Of a DNA stretch of 50,529 bases, positions 43,402-50,529 are shown piece after piece (positions within the stretch are counted from its first letter, which is position 1; each line of letters starts with the position of its first letter). A program made the translations under genes and the position numbers. The stretch comes from Oscillospiraceae bacterium (lineage in GTDB: Bacteria > Bacillota > Clostridia > UBA1381 > UMGS1253). The notes beneath the pieces were generated by a model. The model was not told where the DNA came from, did no database searches, and saw nothing but the letters and a program-made list of their open reading frames with translations. The DNA is taken from assembly GCA_015068725.1 (NCBI GenBank), contig SVKA01000011.1, forward strand, positions 1-50,529. Direction: 5' to 3'.

Positions 43402-43914
43402 ATGGATTTGCCAAAACGAAAACCGACGAGATTAAAAGGGTATGATTATTCCACGCCTGGAGCATATTTTATTACGATATGCACACATAGCAAAAAACAT
43501 TTATTTTCAAATATTGTAGGGGCAATTCACGAATTGCCCGAAAATAAATTAACACAACATGGAAAATTTGTGAAACAGATTATAGAAATGTTGCCTGATA
43601 GGTTTAATGTGTCAATTCCTAAATATGTTATTATGCCAAATCACATTCATTTAATTATAGAAATTAACAATGATAACGAAAAACGGGCGATTCGTGAATC
43701 GCCCCTACAACATCATCGTTGTGTTATTGATAAAATGGTAGGATTTCTAAAAATGAATGTGTCGAAGAAAATTCATAATGAATATTCTGATAAAATATGG
43801 CAACGCTCATATCACGACCACATAATTCGAGGCGAAAAAGACTATCAAAAAATTTGGGAATACATAGATACAAATGTAATAAGATGGGAAAAAGATTGCT
43901 TTTATAATGATTAA
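43402..43914 (+). CDS. REP-associated tyrosine transposase (RAYT, IS200-like HUH)
   Basis: A 170-residue Y1 transposase-family protein. It starts with the typical LPKRKPTRLKGYDYSTPGAYFITICT. It has the HUH motif (HxH) in KYVIMPNHIHLII, and ends with DKIWQRSYHDHIIRGEKDYQKIWEYIDTN, where a Tyr in DYQKIWEYI is the candidate nucleophile. RAYTs are single-copy domesticated relatives of IS200 that mobilise REP hairpins. Two REP-like palindromes (43516-43540 and 43684-43708) lie inside the gene in opposite orientation and are read through in frame as VGAIHELPE and RAIRESPLQ, at loops that vary in the family. The frame is intact. No IS200 ends flank it. Confidence 0.9.
   Translation: MDLPKRKPTRLKGYDYSTPGAYFITICTHSKKHLFSNIVGAIHELPENKLTQHGKFVKQIIEMLPDRFNVSIPKYVIMPNHIHLIIEINNDNEKRAIRESPLQHHRCVIDKMVGFLKMNVSKKIHNEYSDKIWQRSYHDHIIRGEKDYQKIWEYIDTNVIRWEKDCFYND
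43516..43540 (+). repeat. REP-like palindrome, copy 1, inside the RAYT gene
   Basis: A 25-base element beginning GTAGGGGC and containing a 9-bp stem, GGGCAATTC with GAATTGCCC, and a 2-base centre. It is read as VGAIHELPE in the transposase. Confidence 0.8.
43684..43708 (-). repeat. REP-like palindrome, copy 2, inverted, inside the RAYT gene
   Basis: The reverse complement matches copy 1 at 23 of 25 positions. The two differences (A to G and T to C) lie opposite each other in the stem, so pairing is preserved: GGGCGATTC with GAATCGCCC. It is separated from copy 1 by 143 bases. Confidence 0.8.
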
Positions 43915-43943
43915 AAGCTCTCGCAAAAATTGCGAGAGCTTTT
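43913..43943. terminator. Bidirectional terminator between RAYT and TPM genes
   Basis: A perfect 14-bp stem, AAAAGCTCTCGCAA with TTGCGAGAGCTTTT, a 3-base loop and a T run. It marks the right edge of the accessory island. Confidence 0.92.
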
Positions 43944-43966
43944 TTCTGTCCTTTTTAATTTCTTTC

Positions 43967-44728
43967 TCAAAAACCGCGCGAGCTTCCGCCGCCGCCAAAG
44001 CTGCCACCGCCTCCGGAGAAGCCTCCGCCTCCAAAACCACCGCGGCCACCACCAAAGCCGCCGCTGCCACGACCGAGCAAATATCCGCCTAAAAATGCAC
44101 CACCACTACCACCGCCGCGGCCACCACGCGATGAACCGGTCAGCGACATAATAATGAGTATCATAAAAATTATACTCATTGTTATTCCAACTCCGTCAAC
44201 ATCTTCCTGCGCTTCGACGGGTGCCACATTTTCGGGAACTTCAAGGCCGTATTCAGTATAAACCTGCTCTAAGATAGCTTTATATAAATTCAAAATTCCC
44301 GAATCAAAATCATTGTTTTTTAAATACTCGAGCGCATAAGTGTCAATAAGACGCCCTACTTTTGAGTCGTTTAGTGCACCTTCAAGTCCATAACCGACCT
44401 CGACATCTATTTTTCTTTCTTTGAGCGCCACAAGTATAAGCACGCCATTGTCATCTTCGCCGCCAATTTGCCACTTTCGTGCAAGCTCTATGCCATACTC
44501 ACGCTCATTTTTGCCTTCCAGATTTTTTACTGTTGCAACGACGATTTGCGCCTGCGTAGATTTGCAAAGTGCATTTGACTGCTCGACAATAAACTGCTCC
44601 GTCTGCGTCGAAAGAATACCGGCATAATCAGCTGCATAAAACTGTGTTGTCGCCTCCGGCAGGGCCGCAAAAGCAATAGTGCTAAAACAAAGCAAAAGTA
44701 TAACTACGCTTATAATAAATTTTTTCAT
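43967..44728 (-). CDS. TPM-domain membrane protein with Gly-rich tail
   Basis: A 253-residue exported protein. A signal peptide spans about 1-22, then a TPM (YgcG/Psb32-type) domain follows over about 35-150, with FYAADYAGILS, IVVATVKNLEGKNEREYGIELARKWQIGGEDDNGVLILVALKERKIDVEVGYGLEGALND. A transmembrane helix (ITMSIIFMILIIMSL) near 185-200 precedes a glycine/serine-rich low-complexity tail ending SRGF. The family is often paired with LemA, as here (28-base gap, LemA first). Its function is undefined: envelope maintenance in general. I start at ATG 44728 after GAGGG; the TTG just before it is in the same frame. Confidence 0.9.
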   Translation of the reverse strand: MKKFIISVVILLLCFSTIAFAALPEATTQFYAADYAGILSTQTEQFIVEQSNALCKSTQAQIVVATVKNLEGKNEREYGIELARKWQIGGEDDNGVLILVALKERKIDVEVGYGLEGALNDSKVGRLIDTYALEYLKNNDFDSGILNLYKAILEQVYTEYGLEVPENVAPVEAQEDVDGVGITMSIIFMILIIMSLTGSSRGGRGGGSGGAFLGGYLLGRGSGGFGGGRGGFGGGGFSGGGGSFGGGGSSRGF

Positions 44729-44756
44729 CAAATTTTCCCTCGATATTTTTTACGGC

Positions 44757-45320
44757 TTAAAAGTTTACCTGCGGAACCTGCTCAGAGCCCGGTGCAGCCT
44801 CAAAATATTCTACCGGCGAAAAGCCGAAAATGTTTGCAAAAATTACGCGCGGAAACGTTTTTACCATAGTATTGTATGACGACGCCGCATCATTATAATC
44901 CTTTCTTGCAACGGCAATTCTGTTCTCTGTGCCTGCAAGCTCGTCTGTAAGCGCGCTAAACTGTGTATCGGCTTTTAGCGCAGGATAATTTTCTACCACC
45001 ACCAAAAGTCTGCTAAGAGCACTCGAAAGCTCATTATCCGCTTGCGCAACATCGCCTGTACTTTGTGCGCCTGCAAGCTTTGCCCTTGCGTTTGAAATAT
45101 CTGATAAAACCTCGCTCTCATGGCTTGTATATCCCTTTACTGTGTTTACAATATTGGGGATAAGGTCATTTCTTCTTTGAAGCTGTGTGTCTATTACTGA
45201 AAGCTGCTTGTCAACCGCCTCGCGCGAGGATACAAGCGAATTATACGTTCCCGAAACCCATACACCGATTATGGCAATAACTGCAATTACGGCTATTAAA
45301 ACAATAAGTCCTTTTTTCAT
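44757..45320 (-). CDS. lemA: LemA family membrane protein
   Basis: A 187-residue LemA protein with an N-terminal TM anchor (residues about 3-22), then a long helical coiled-coil bundle. Signature segments are VDKQLSVIDTQLQRRNDLIPNIVNTVKGYTSHESEVLSDISNARAKL, RLLVVVENYPALKADTQF, ENRIAVARKDYNDAASSYNTMVKTFPRVIFANIFGF. The function is unknown; the topology places the helices outside or inside depending on the anchor. ATG follows AAAGGTGTAAAA. It is first in an operon with the TPM gene. Confidence 0.93.
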   Translation of the reverse strand: MKKGLIVLIAVIAVIAIIGVWVSGTYNSLVSSREAVDKQLSVIDTQLQRRNDLIPNIVNTVKGYTSHESEVLSDISNARAKLAGAQSTGDVAQADNELSSALSRLLVVVENYPALKADTQFSALTDELAGTENRIAVARKDYNDAASSYNTMVKTFPRVIFANIFGFSPVEYFEAAPGSEQVPQVNF

Positions 45321-45413
45321 TTTTTTACACCTTTACCTTTCTTTTTTTATGTATCTTCTCTGTATTATATATACCCGATTTATAAACTTAAAAACATATT
45401 TTTTAAAAGCAGA

Positions 45414-45447
45414 ATGTGCCAAAAATTTTTAAGACACATTCCGCTTT
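45414..45447. terminator. Terminator after clpC, probably bidirectional
   Basis: AAAAGC and GCTTTT plus GAATGTG and CACATTC form an interrupted stem with a one-base internal mismatch; a T run follows on the minus strand. Confidence 0.7.
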
Positions 45448-45455
45448 TATATTTT

Positions 45456-47918
45456 TTATTTTACAATAAGCTCTCCATCAAGCACATCAACCGTAACGCT
45501 GTCGCCCGATTTTATATTGTTTTCAAGCATTTTTTCAGCAAGCAAATCCTCGATTTTTGACTGTATTGCACGGCGCAGCGGTCTTGCGCCATATATCGGG
45601 TCAAAGCCCTCCTTTGCAATATGCGCTATTGCCTCGTCTGTAAAATCTGCACTTACGCCGCTATCTGCAAGTCGTTTTTTGAGCGTATCAAGCATGAGCG
45701 ACGCAATCTTTTTAATCTCGTCCTCGCCAAGCTGATGAAATACAATCATATCGTCAATTCTGTTTAAAAACTCGGGACGAAAATGCTTTTTAAGCTCACC
45801 CAAAACGTCTGATTTAATCTGTTCATAGCTTCTATCTCCACTATCATCAGAAGTTGCAAAGCCAAGCTTTTGTCCTTTTTGCGCCGTAATAAGACGCGCG
45901 CCGATATTTGATGTCATAATTATAACTGTGTTTCTAAAATCTACACGTCTTCCTTGTGAGTCGGTCAAAATACCATCCTCAAGAATTTGCAAAAGTATAT
46001 TAAACACATCGGGATGCGCTTTTTCAATTTCGTCAAACAAAATTACGCTATATGGCTTTCTGCGCACTTTTTCTGTGAGCTGACCTGCATCATCATAACC
46101 GACATATCCGGGAGGCGAGCCGACAAGTCTTGATACAGAGTGCTTTTCCATGTATTCTGACATATCCACGCGTATCATATCGTCCTCAGATCCAAACATC
46201 GCCTCTGCAAGCGCCTTTGAAAGCTCGGTTTTACCCACACCCGTAGGACCAAGGAAAATAAACGAGCCTATTGGGCGCTTGGGATCTTTTAATCCCACAC
46301 GTCCACGTCTTATTGCCTTTGCGACTGCGCTTACCGCCTCGCTCTGACCGATAACGCGCTTGTGAAGCTCCTCTTCCATATTCATAAGCTTTTGCGACTC
46401 ATCGCTCGTAAGCTTTGATACGGGAATATTTGTCCACTCGGATACAACCGACGCAATTTGTGCTTCGCTCACGCACGAATTTTCTGTGGTGTTTTTATCT
46501 TTCCACGCTTCCTGTTCACTATTAAGCTTTTCCTGAAGCTTTTTCTCTTCATCGCGAAGCGATGCCGCTCTCTCAAACTCCTGAACCGCAATAGCGCTTT
46601 GCTTTTCCGCCGTAATTTTTTCAAGCTCTTCTTCAAGCTCCTTTATTACAGGCGGAGCCGTAAGCGAGCCAAGACGCACCTTTGATGCGGCTTCATCAAC
46701 CAAATCAATCGCCTTGTCAGGTAAAAAGCGGTCTGTAATATATCTTGACGAAAGCTCTACCGCGGCCTTTATCGCCTCATCGGTAATTTTTACGCCGTGA
46801 TGAGCCTCATACTTGTCGCGTATGCCAAAAAGTATCTGCACGCTTTCCTCCTGCGTAGGCTCTCCGACTGTAATAGGCTGAAAACGACGCTCGAGTGCGG
46901 AATCCTTTTCGATATGCTTTCTGTACTCTTCAAGAGTCGTTGCGCCAATAAGCTGTATTTCGCCACGCGCAAGCGACGGCTTTAATATATTCGACGCATC
47001 TATTGCGCCCTCTGCCGCGCCCGCACCGATAATTGTGTGCATTTCGTCGATAAACAAAATCACATTCCCCGCTTTTGAAACCTCGCTCATAGCGGTTTTA
47101 AGTCGCTCCTCAAACTCGCCGCGATATTTTGCACCCGCAATCATTGACGATAAATCAAGCGTAAAAAGACGCTTGTCATAAAGCACCTCAGGCACATCGC
47201 CCGATGCAATTTTCTGCGCAAGACCTTCTATTACGGCAGTTTTGCCCACGCCCGGCTCACCTATAAGGCACGGATTATTTTTTGTTCGTCTTGACAAAAT
47301 CTGAATAACGCGCGAAATCTCTTTATCACGTCCTATTACGGGGTCAAATTTTCCGTCCTTCGCCATTTGTGTAAAATCGCGTCCAAACTGGTCAAGAGTT
47401 GGAGTGTTTGTCTTTGCCTTTTTGCTTGCGCCGCCCGAAGAGGCACTATCCACATCATTTGCTTCGCTGCCCTGATATCCCGACACCGACGCCATTATCT
47501 GCGCATAAATTTCGGGTGGCTGAATACCAAGCTCTGTCAAAATTTTTAACGCAACGCTCTCACCTTCACGAATAATCGCCAAAAGCATATGCTCTGTTCC
47601 TATATAGTTGTGTGCCATCTTTCGAGCCTCTGCAAAGCTAAGCTCGATAATCCTTTTTGTGCGCGGCGTCATCATAAGCTGTGTCTGGTTTGAAATCTCA
47701 TCATTTTTGCCCATAAGCTCTATAATTTTTTCGCGCACAGCATTATAGGTTGCGCCTTTTTGTGAAAGTATGTTTCCCGCAACTCCGCTCTCATCGGCGC
47801 AAAGTCCTATTAGAATATGCTCTGTTCCTATATATCCGTGTCCAAGCTCACATGCACACGCATGGGCACTTCTGAGTGCCTGCTGAGCCTTTTGTGTAAA
47901 ACGGTTGTCAAATGTCAT
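45456..47918 (-). CDS. clpC: ATP-dependent Clp protease ATP-binding subunit ClpC
   Basis: A AAA+ unfoldase that feeds ClpP and, with McsB, degrades arginine-phosphorylated proteins. 820 residues. The N-domain duplicates the Clp repeat (1-145). D1 Walker [14 protein letters not shown] is at 220-232 with Walker [15 protein letters not shown]-containing middle coiled-coil region follows (about 410-480; [19 protein letters not shown]). D2 has [14 protein letters not shown] and [13 protein letters not shown]. The ClpP-binding loop KLGFATSDD is present. It is last in the ctsR-mcsA-mcsB-clpC operon, starting 2 bases after the mcsB stop. Confidence 0.97.
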   Translation of the reverse strand: MTFDNRFTQKAQQALRSAHACACELGHGYIGTEHILIGLCADESGVAGNILSQKGATYNAVREKIIELMGKNDEISNQTQLMMTPRTKRIIELSFAEARKMAHNYIGTEHMLLAIIREGESVALKILTELGIQPPEIYAQIMASVSGYQGSEANDVDSASSGGASKKAKTNTPTLDQFGRDFTQMAKDGKFDPVIGRDKEISRVIQILSRRTKNNPCLIGEPGVGKTAVIEGLAQKIASGDVPEVLYDKRLFTLDLSSMIAGAKYRGEFEERLKTAMSEVSKAGNVILFIDEMHTIIGAGAAEGAIDASNILKPSLARGEIQLIGATTLEEYRKHIEKDSALERRFQPITVGEPTQEESVQILFGIRDKYEAHHGVKITDEAIKAAVELSSRYITDRFLPDKAIDLVDEAASKVRLGSLTAPPVIKELEEELEKITAEKQSAIAVQEFERAASLRDEEKKLQEKLNSEQEAWKDKNTTENSCVSEAQIASVVSEWTNIPVSKLTSDESQKLMNMEEELHKRVIGQSEAVSAVAKAIRRGRVGLKDPKRPIGSFIFLGPTGVGKTELSKALAEAMFGSEDDMIRVDMSEYMEKHSVSRLVGSPPGYVGYDDAGQLTEKVRRKPYSVILFDEIEKAHPDVFNILLQILEDGILTDSQGRRVDFRNTVIIMTSNIGARLITAQKGQKLGFATSDDSGDRSYEQIKSDVLGELKKHFRPEFLNRIDDMIVFHQLGEDEIKKIASLMLDTLKKRLADSGVSADFTDEAIAHIAKEGFDPIYGARPLRRAIQSKIEDLLAEKMLENNIKSGDSVTVDVLDGELIVK

Positions 47919-47920
47919 AT

Positions 47921-48934
47921 TTAATCTCTCCCTTCATCCAAAACCTTTCTTATCATATCTGCGCGCACTCTGTCGCGCTCTTTTGCACTAAGCACTCTTC
48001 CTTCGGCAAGCGAAATGTGTGCAGGCTCTGATTTTATCATAAGCTGTGTTATTTTTTCATCGCTTACCTCTTTTATTATACCCAGGTTGATTCCTAATTT
48101 TACCTTTGAAAGCAAATCTTCGCATTCAGACGATGAAAGCATGCGTGCATACTTAAGCGTTCCAAGCGCACGATACACCGAATCGGGCAGTTCATCGGGG
48201 TTATTTTCAAGAAGCTTTTTTCTAAGCTCACGCTCAGTTTTTATAATCTGCATCGCTATATTTTTAAGCTTTTCACACGTTTGCTCCTCGCTTATACCGA
48301 GCGTAATCTGATTTGAAAGCTGATATAAATCACCTTTCGAGCTGCTGCCCTCACCATATAACCCTCGAATTGTAAGACCAAGCTTGCCAACCTCGCCTAC
48401 TATTAAGTTAATTCTTTTTGCCATCCTTAGCGCAGGAAGATGCAACATCACCGATGCACGAAGTCCCGTTCCGACATTGGTCGGACACTGCGTAAGATAG
48501 CCAAATTGCGAATCAAACGCATAATCAAGCGAATCAGAAAGCATATCATCAAGTGCATCTGCCTTTTTGTATGCACCTTCAATATCAAATCCGGCGCTGA
48601 TTACCTGAAGCCTTATGTGGTCCTCTTCGCCAATCATTATGCTTTTATCGCCTTCTTTTGACAAAAGCAATGCCTTGTTTTTGCCTTTAAGCATTTCGGG
48701 ACTTATAATATGCTCCTCAACAAGCGAATTTTTGTTAAGCTCGGGCGCATTGTCAAGATTTAAAAACTCAAAATCATCACTTGCCGCTGCTCTTATTTTT
48801 TCTGTTACAATTTTTGCCTGCTCCTCACTCCAGCGCGAAGGGAAGGGCACATCAGAAATATTTCTTGCAAGCCTGATTCTTGTGCTTACAACAATATCGC
48901 TATCCGATCCTTTTTTATCAAACCATGTCGGCAT
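47921..48934 (-). CDS. mcsB: Protein-arginine kinase McsB
   Basis: McsB phosphorylates arginines to mark proteins for ClpCP. The 337-residue phosphagen-kinase fold has the N-terminal VVSTRIRLARNI (ATP-phosphate Arg), the EEDHIRLQVISAG substrate/catalytic Glu region, and the signature TQCPTNVGTGLRASVMLHLPAL with the conserved Cys. GLRGLYGEGSSSKGDLYQLSNQ-like sequence (IRGLYGEGSSSKGDLYQLSNQ) follows in the nucleotide-binding loop. I start at ATG 48934 after GGAGGG at 8 bases; the longer frame back to 48958 overlaps mcsA. One base separates it from mcsA. Confidence 0.96.
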   Translation of the reverse strand: MPTWFDKKGSDSDIVVSTRIRLARNISDVPFPSRWSEEQAKIVTEKIRAAASDDFEFLNLDNAPELNKNSLVEEHIISPEMLKGKNKALLLSKEGDKSIMIGEEDHIRLQVISAGFDIEGAYKKADALDDMLSDSLDYAFDSQFGYLTQCPTNVGTGLRASVMLHLPALRMAKRINLIVGEVGKLGLTIRGLYGEGSSSKGDLYQLSNQITLGISEEQTCEKLKNIAMQIIKTERELRKKLLENNPDELPDSVYRALGTLKYARMLSSSECEDLLSKVKLGINLGIIKEVSDEKITQLMIKSEPAHISLAEGRVLSAKERDRVRADMIRKVLDEGRD

Positions 48935-48935
48935 A

Positions 48936-49313
48936 TTATTTTCCCTCCTTTGCTTCAAGCTCTTTTATCTTATCACGAAGTAGCGCCGCATTTTCAAAAT
49001 TCTGTTTTTCAATAGCATCTGCAAGCTCTTTTTTCAAGTTTTCAAGCTCGCGGCGAAGCTTAATTTTCTCATTTGCATTTTTTGATATTTTGCCCGTATG
49101 CTCGGTATTTGCGTGTATGCTTTTTAAAACCTCGTTAAGATACGGGCGAAACGCCTCATAACAATCGGGGCATCCGAGCTTGCCACTTTTTGAAAACTGT
49201 GCAAGGCTCATATTACATTTCGGGCAATATGCGTTTGGCACACTTCTTTGTGGCTCATTTATAAAAAGCTTAAATCCATCATCAAAAAAATCAGAAAACA
49301 AATCGTACAACAT
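48936..49313 (-). CDS. mcsA: McsA, short form lacking the first zinc module
   Basis: McsA activates McsB and carries zinc-binding CxxC pairs. B. subtilis McsA has about 185 residues with two zinc modules. This protein has 125: only one four-Cys set remains (Cys30, Cys33, Cys48, Cys51 in CPKCNMSLAQFSKSGKLGCPDC), followed by LKSIHANTEHTGKISK and a C-terminal UVR coiled coil (RRELENLKKELADAIEKQNFENAALLRDKIKELEAKEGK). The N-terminus before Cys30 contains no Cys and a hydrophobic/acidic LYDLFSDFFDDGF. It is not a frameshift I can find: a TGA lies in frame just upstream of the start, and AGGGAG sits 10 bases before ATG 49313. Confidence 0.9.
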   Translation of the reverse strand: MLYDLFSDFFDDGFKLFINEPQRSVPNAYCPKCNMSLAQFSKSGKLGCPDCYEAFRPYLNEVLKSIHANTEHTGKISKNANEKIKLRRELENLKKELADAIEKQNFENAALLRDKIKELEAKEGK

Positions 49314-49345
49314 TATAAAACATCTCCCTTCAAATCAATATCCAA

Positions 49346-49789
49346 TCACACAAGACTCATCAGCATATTTTTAAAAACCAGCGCACGATACTCATCGCTT
49401 TGCGGTCTATTAAATGGAATTGCCCTGTCATTTAGCACGCTTTCCATAAGCATAAGCTCTCTGCGTGTAATCACATCTGCCTGAAACATATTTACAAGCA
49501 TCGCATGAACGCTGTCAAAGCTTATATGCGAGCCAATTGAATTTACTACGTGCATAAGGTAATTGCTTCCCGATACCTCGACACGCTTTATTCTTATAAA
49601 TCCTCCGCCTCCGCGTCTGCTTTCGACAATATATCCGCGCTGACCTGTAAAGCGGGTATCAATAACATAATTAATCTGTGACGGTGCGCACGAAAAACGC
49701 GACGCAAGCTCATTTCTTTTAAGTGTAATATCAGACTCACTTTCAAGCATATCCAATAAAAACCTTTCTATAACATCACTCATTTTCAT
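49346..49789 (-). CDS. ctsR: Transcriptional repressor CtsR
   Basis: CtsR represses clp genes and is released on heat or by McsB. The 147-residue protein has the N-terminal winged helix-turn-helix (ITLKRNELASRFSCAPSQINYVIDTRF) and the glycine-rich wing TGQRGYIVESRRGGGGFIRI that acts as thermosensor. The C-terminal four-helix domain follows. ATG 49789 follows GAGGTG; a second ATG two codons later is possible. It is first in the four-gene operon and autoregulated through the operator upstream. Confidence 0.96.
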   Translation of the reverse strand: MKMSDVIERFLLDMLESESDITLKRNELASRFSCAPSQINYVIDTRFTGQRGYIVESRRGGGGFIRIKRVEVSGSNYLMHVVNSIGSHISFDSVHAMLVNMFQADVITRRELMLMESVLNDRAIPFNRPQSDEYRALVFKNMLMSLV

Positions 49790-49823
49790 ATTCTTTCACC
49801 TCTTCTGACAAACATCGTCATTT

Positions 49824-49888
49824 TTTGACTTTGACTTTCTTTGACCTTTGTTTGACTTTAGTATAGCACCGCTTTTTTTGTTTGTCAA
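49824..49888 (-). promoter_or_regulatory. CtsR operator and sigma-A promoter of the ctsR operon
   Basis: Minus strand TTGACA (49883-49888), exactly 17 bases, TATACT (49860-49865). Directly downstream are four GTCAAA units at 49851-49856, 49840-49845, 49830-49835 and 49824-49829. The first two are spaced by 5 bases as in the CtsR consensus (GGTCAAANANRGGTCAAA); the third is 4 bases on and the fourth is adjacent. CtsR bound there would block promoter escape. Confidence 0.85.
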
Positions 49889-50034
49889 CAGATATTTTTT
49901 ATTTTTTTATATATTTTTTTAAAATTTTGTGCTACAATGAATAGGTAGGCGCTTTTTTATTGTATATATTATATGAAAAAAGTACTTAATATACAGTACA
50001 AAAACAGCAAAAGCGTTGAATTTATACATTTTTC

Positions 50035-50063
50035 TTGCATTTTTATGCAATATAGTGTATAAT
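50035..50063 (+). promoter_or_regulatory. Promoter of argD, possible ArgR site
   Basis: TTGCAT (50035-50040), 17-base spacer, TATAAT (50058-50063). Flanking A/T palindromic stretches (TGAATTTATACA near 50017, TATAATTATA at 50058) loosely resemble arginine boxes, but this is weak. Confidence 0.55.
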
Positions 50064-50085
50064 TATAAATCAAGGAGTGAATATT

Positions 50086-50529
50086 ATGCTAAATGAAATT
50101 AAAAATCTTGATAAACAATATTTTATGAATACCTTTGGCGAAAGGCTTGGCGTATGCTTTGAGCGTGGCGAAGGTATAAACTTATACGATACCGAGGGTG
50201 GTAAATATACCGACTTTTTTGCAGGCATTGCCGTAAATGCGCTTGGTTACTGCCACCCGTCATACGTTAAAGCTATTTGTGAGCAGGCGGGAAAGCTTAT
50301 GCACACATCAAGTCTTTATTACATAGAGCCACAGGCAAAGCTTGCCGAGAAACTGGTTAATATTTCGTGTGCCGACAAAGTGTTTTTTGCAAATTCGGGT
50401 GCTGAAGCAAATGAAGGTGCAATCAAGCTTGCAAAAATTTATTTTTACAAGCAGGGAAAAACCGATAAAAACGAAATTATAACGCTTACCGATTCTTTCC
50501 ATGGACGCACACTTACTACAGTTGCTGCA
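50086..50529 (+). CDS. argD: Acetylornithine aminotransferase, N-terminal part
   Basis: PLP-dependent class III aminotransferase; 148 codons lie in the window and the gene continues past the right edge. Seen: YFMNTFGERLGVCFERGEG-INLYDTEGGKYTDFFAGIAVNALGYCHPSYVKAI (family N-terminus), VFFANSGAEANEGAIKLAKIYF (phosphate-binding and substrate region) and DSFHGRTLTTVAA. This fits ArgD best; ornithine aminotransferase or GABA aminotransferase are less likely because of the ANSGAEANEGAIKLAR-type segment. The PLP Lys lies outside the window. ATG 50086 follows AAGGAG at 8 bases. It is probably the start of arginine genes. Confidence 0.88.
   Translation, partial: MLNEIKNLDKQYFMNTFGERLGVCFERGEGINLYDTEGGKYTDFFAGIAVNALGYCHPSYVKAICEQAGKLMHTSSLYYIEPQAKLAEKLVNISCADKVFFANSGAEANEGAIKLAKIYFYKQGKTDKNEIITLTDSFHGRTLTTVAA

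Noticed and set aside
43402-43914. Complete IS200/IS605 insertion sequence
   Set aside because: No terminal hairpins or TnpB-like gene flank the transposase, and a conserved RAYT N-terminus is present, so a domesticated RAYT fits better.
43967-44160. Gly/Ser-coding repetitive DNA in the TPM gene as a CRISPR-like or tandem repeat array
   Set aside because: The repeats are irregular and in frame; they encode the Gly-rich tail that is usual in TPM proteins.
49313-49345. Frameshift explaining the short McsA
   Set aside because: The region upstream of ATG 49313 is a normal short intergenic gap with a good ribosome binding site, an in-frame TGA and no CxxC coding potential in any frame.

Overview
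The window looks like a chromosomal segment of a spore-forming anaerobic Clostridia member, probably a gut or rumen-type Oscillospiraceae/Eubacteriales relative. The evidence is the content: spoIVA and an alpha/beta SASP (sporulation), the ctsR-mcsA-mcsB-clpC operon, ribonuclease M5, a PucR/ftsE/ftsX/M23/Ctp block, type III pantothenate kinase, a type I dockerin protein (a hallmark of fibre-degrading Clostridia), AGGAGG/GAGGTGAT ribosome binding sites and moderately AT-rich DNA. This placement is inference; no rRNA lies in the window. No tRNA, rRNA, CRISPR array or complete insertion sequence was seen.

Layout. 1-10 kb: the start of an exported protein, a divergent CTP synthase paralogue, then rpoC and rpoB, all on the minus strand. 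10-15 kb: a dockerin protein, fabZ and mreB/mbl (minus), then ribonuclease M5 and spoIVA (plus). 15-21 kb: an accessory metabolic locus with two AraC-type regulators, a Gfo/Idh/MocA oxidoreductase with a hexapeptide acetyltransferase, and a divergent operon of a type I dehydroquinase-like enzyme, an SDR and a quinone-oxidoreductase-like enzyme. 21-27 kb: a cell-envelope operon of PucR-type regulator, ftsE, ftsX, M23 peptidase and C-terminal processing protease. 27-30 kb: aconitase and isocitrate dehydrogenase. 30-37 kb: a glycoside-hydrolase-like protein, a 2-hydroxyacid dehydrogenase, a CE7-type esterase, a PHP phosphatase, a zinc-ribbon protein, MetA and a SASP. 37-42 kb: comFC, recD2, a methyltransferase and a YerC/TrpR-like regulator (minus), then a phosphodiesterase and coaX (plus). 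42.4-43.9 kb: a small AT-rich accessory island with a stalk-domain exported protein, a divergent Xre regulator and a REP-associated (RAYT) HUH transposase. 44-50 kb: lemA/TPM, then clpC-mcsB-mcsA-ctsR read from a CtsR-controlled promoter, and the start of argD at the edge.

How the genes fit together. Most of the window is housekeeping in tight operons separated by bidirectional rho-independent terminators, with many near-consensus sigma-A promoters (TTGACA-16/17-TATAAT). The ctsR operon is a complete protein-arginine phosphorylation and ClpC stress module. The ftsEX-M23-ctp set fits FtsEX-controlled peptidoglycan hydrolysis. Acn plus Icd give the oxidative TCA branch to 2-oxoglutarate.

Most unusual observations: (1) the CTP synthase has lost its glutaminase nucleophile (Cys to Gly at residue 382) and the catalytic Glu (Gln509), and also departs from conserved synthase-domain motifs; (2) the RAYT transposase gene carries, in frame, two inverted copies of a REP-like palindrome that differ by compensatory changes preserving the stem; (3) the AraC-flanked locus encodes a dehydroquinase-fold enzyme that keeps the Schiff-base Lys/His pair but not the usual substrate-binding residues, suggesting an uncharacterised catabolic step; (4) McsA lacks its first zinc module; (5) RpoB ends in a roughly 100-residue acidic tail with no Lys or Arg; (6) an Xre operator palindrome sits exactly over the promoter of the exported stalk protein.
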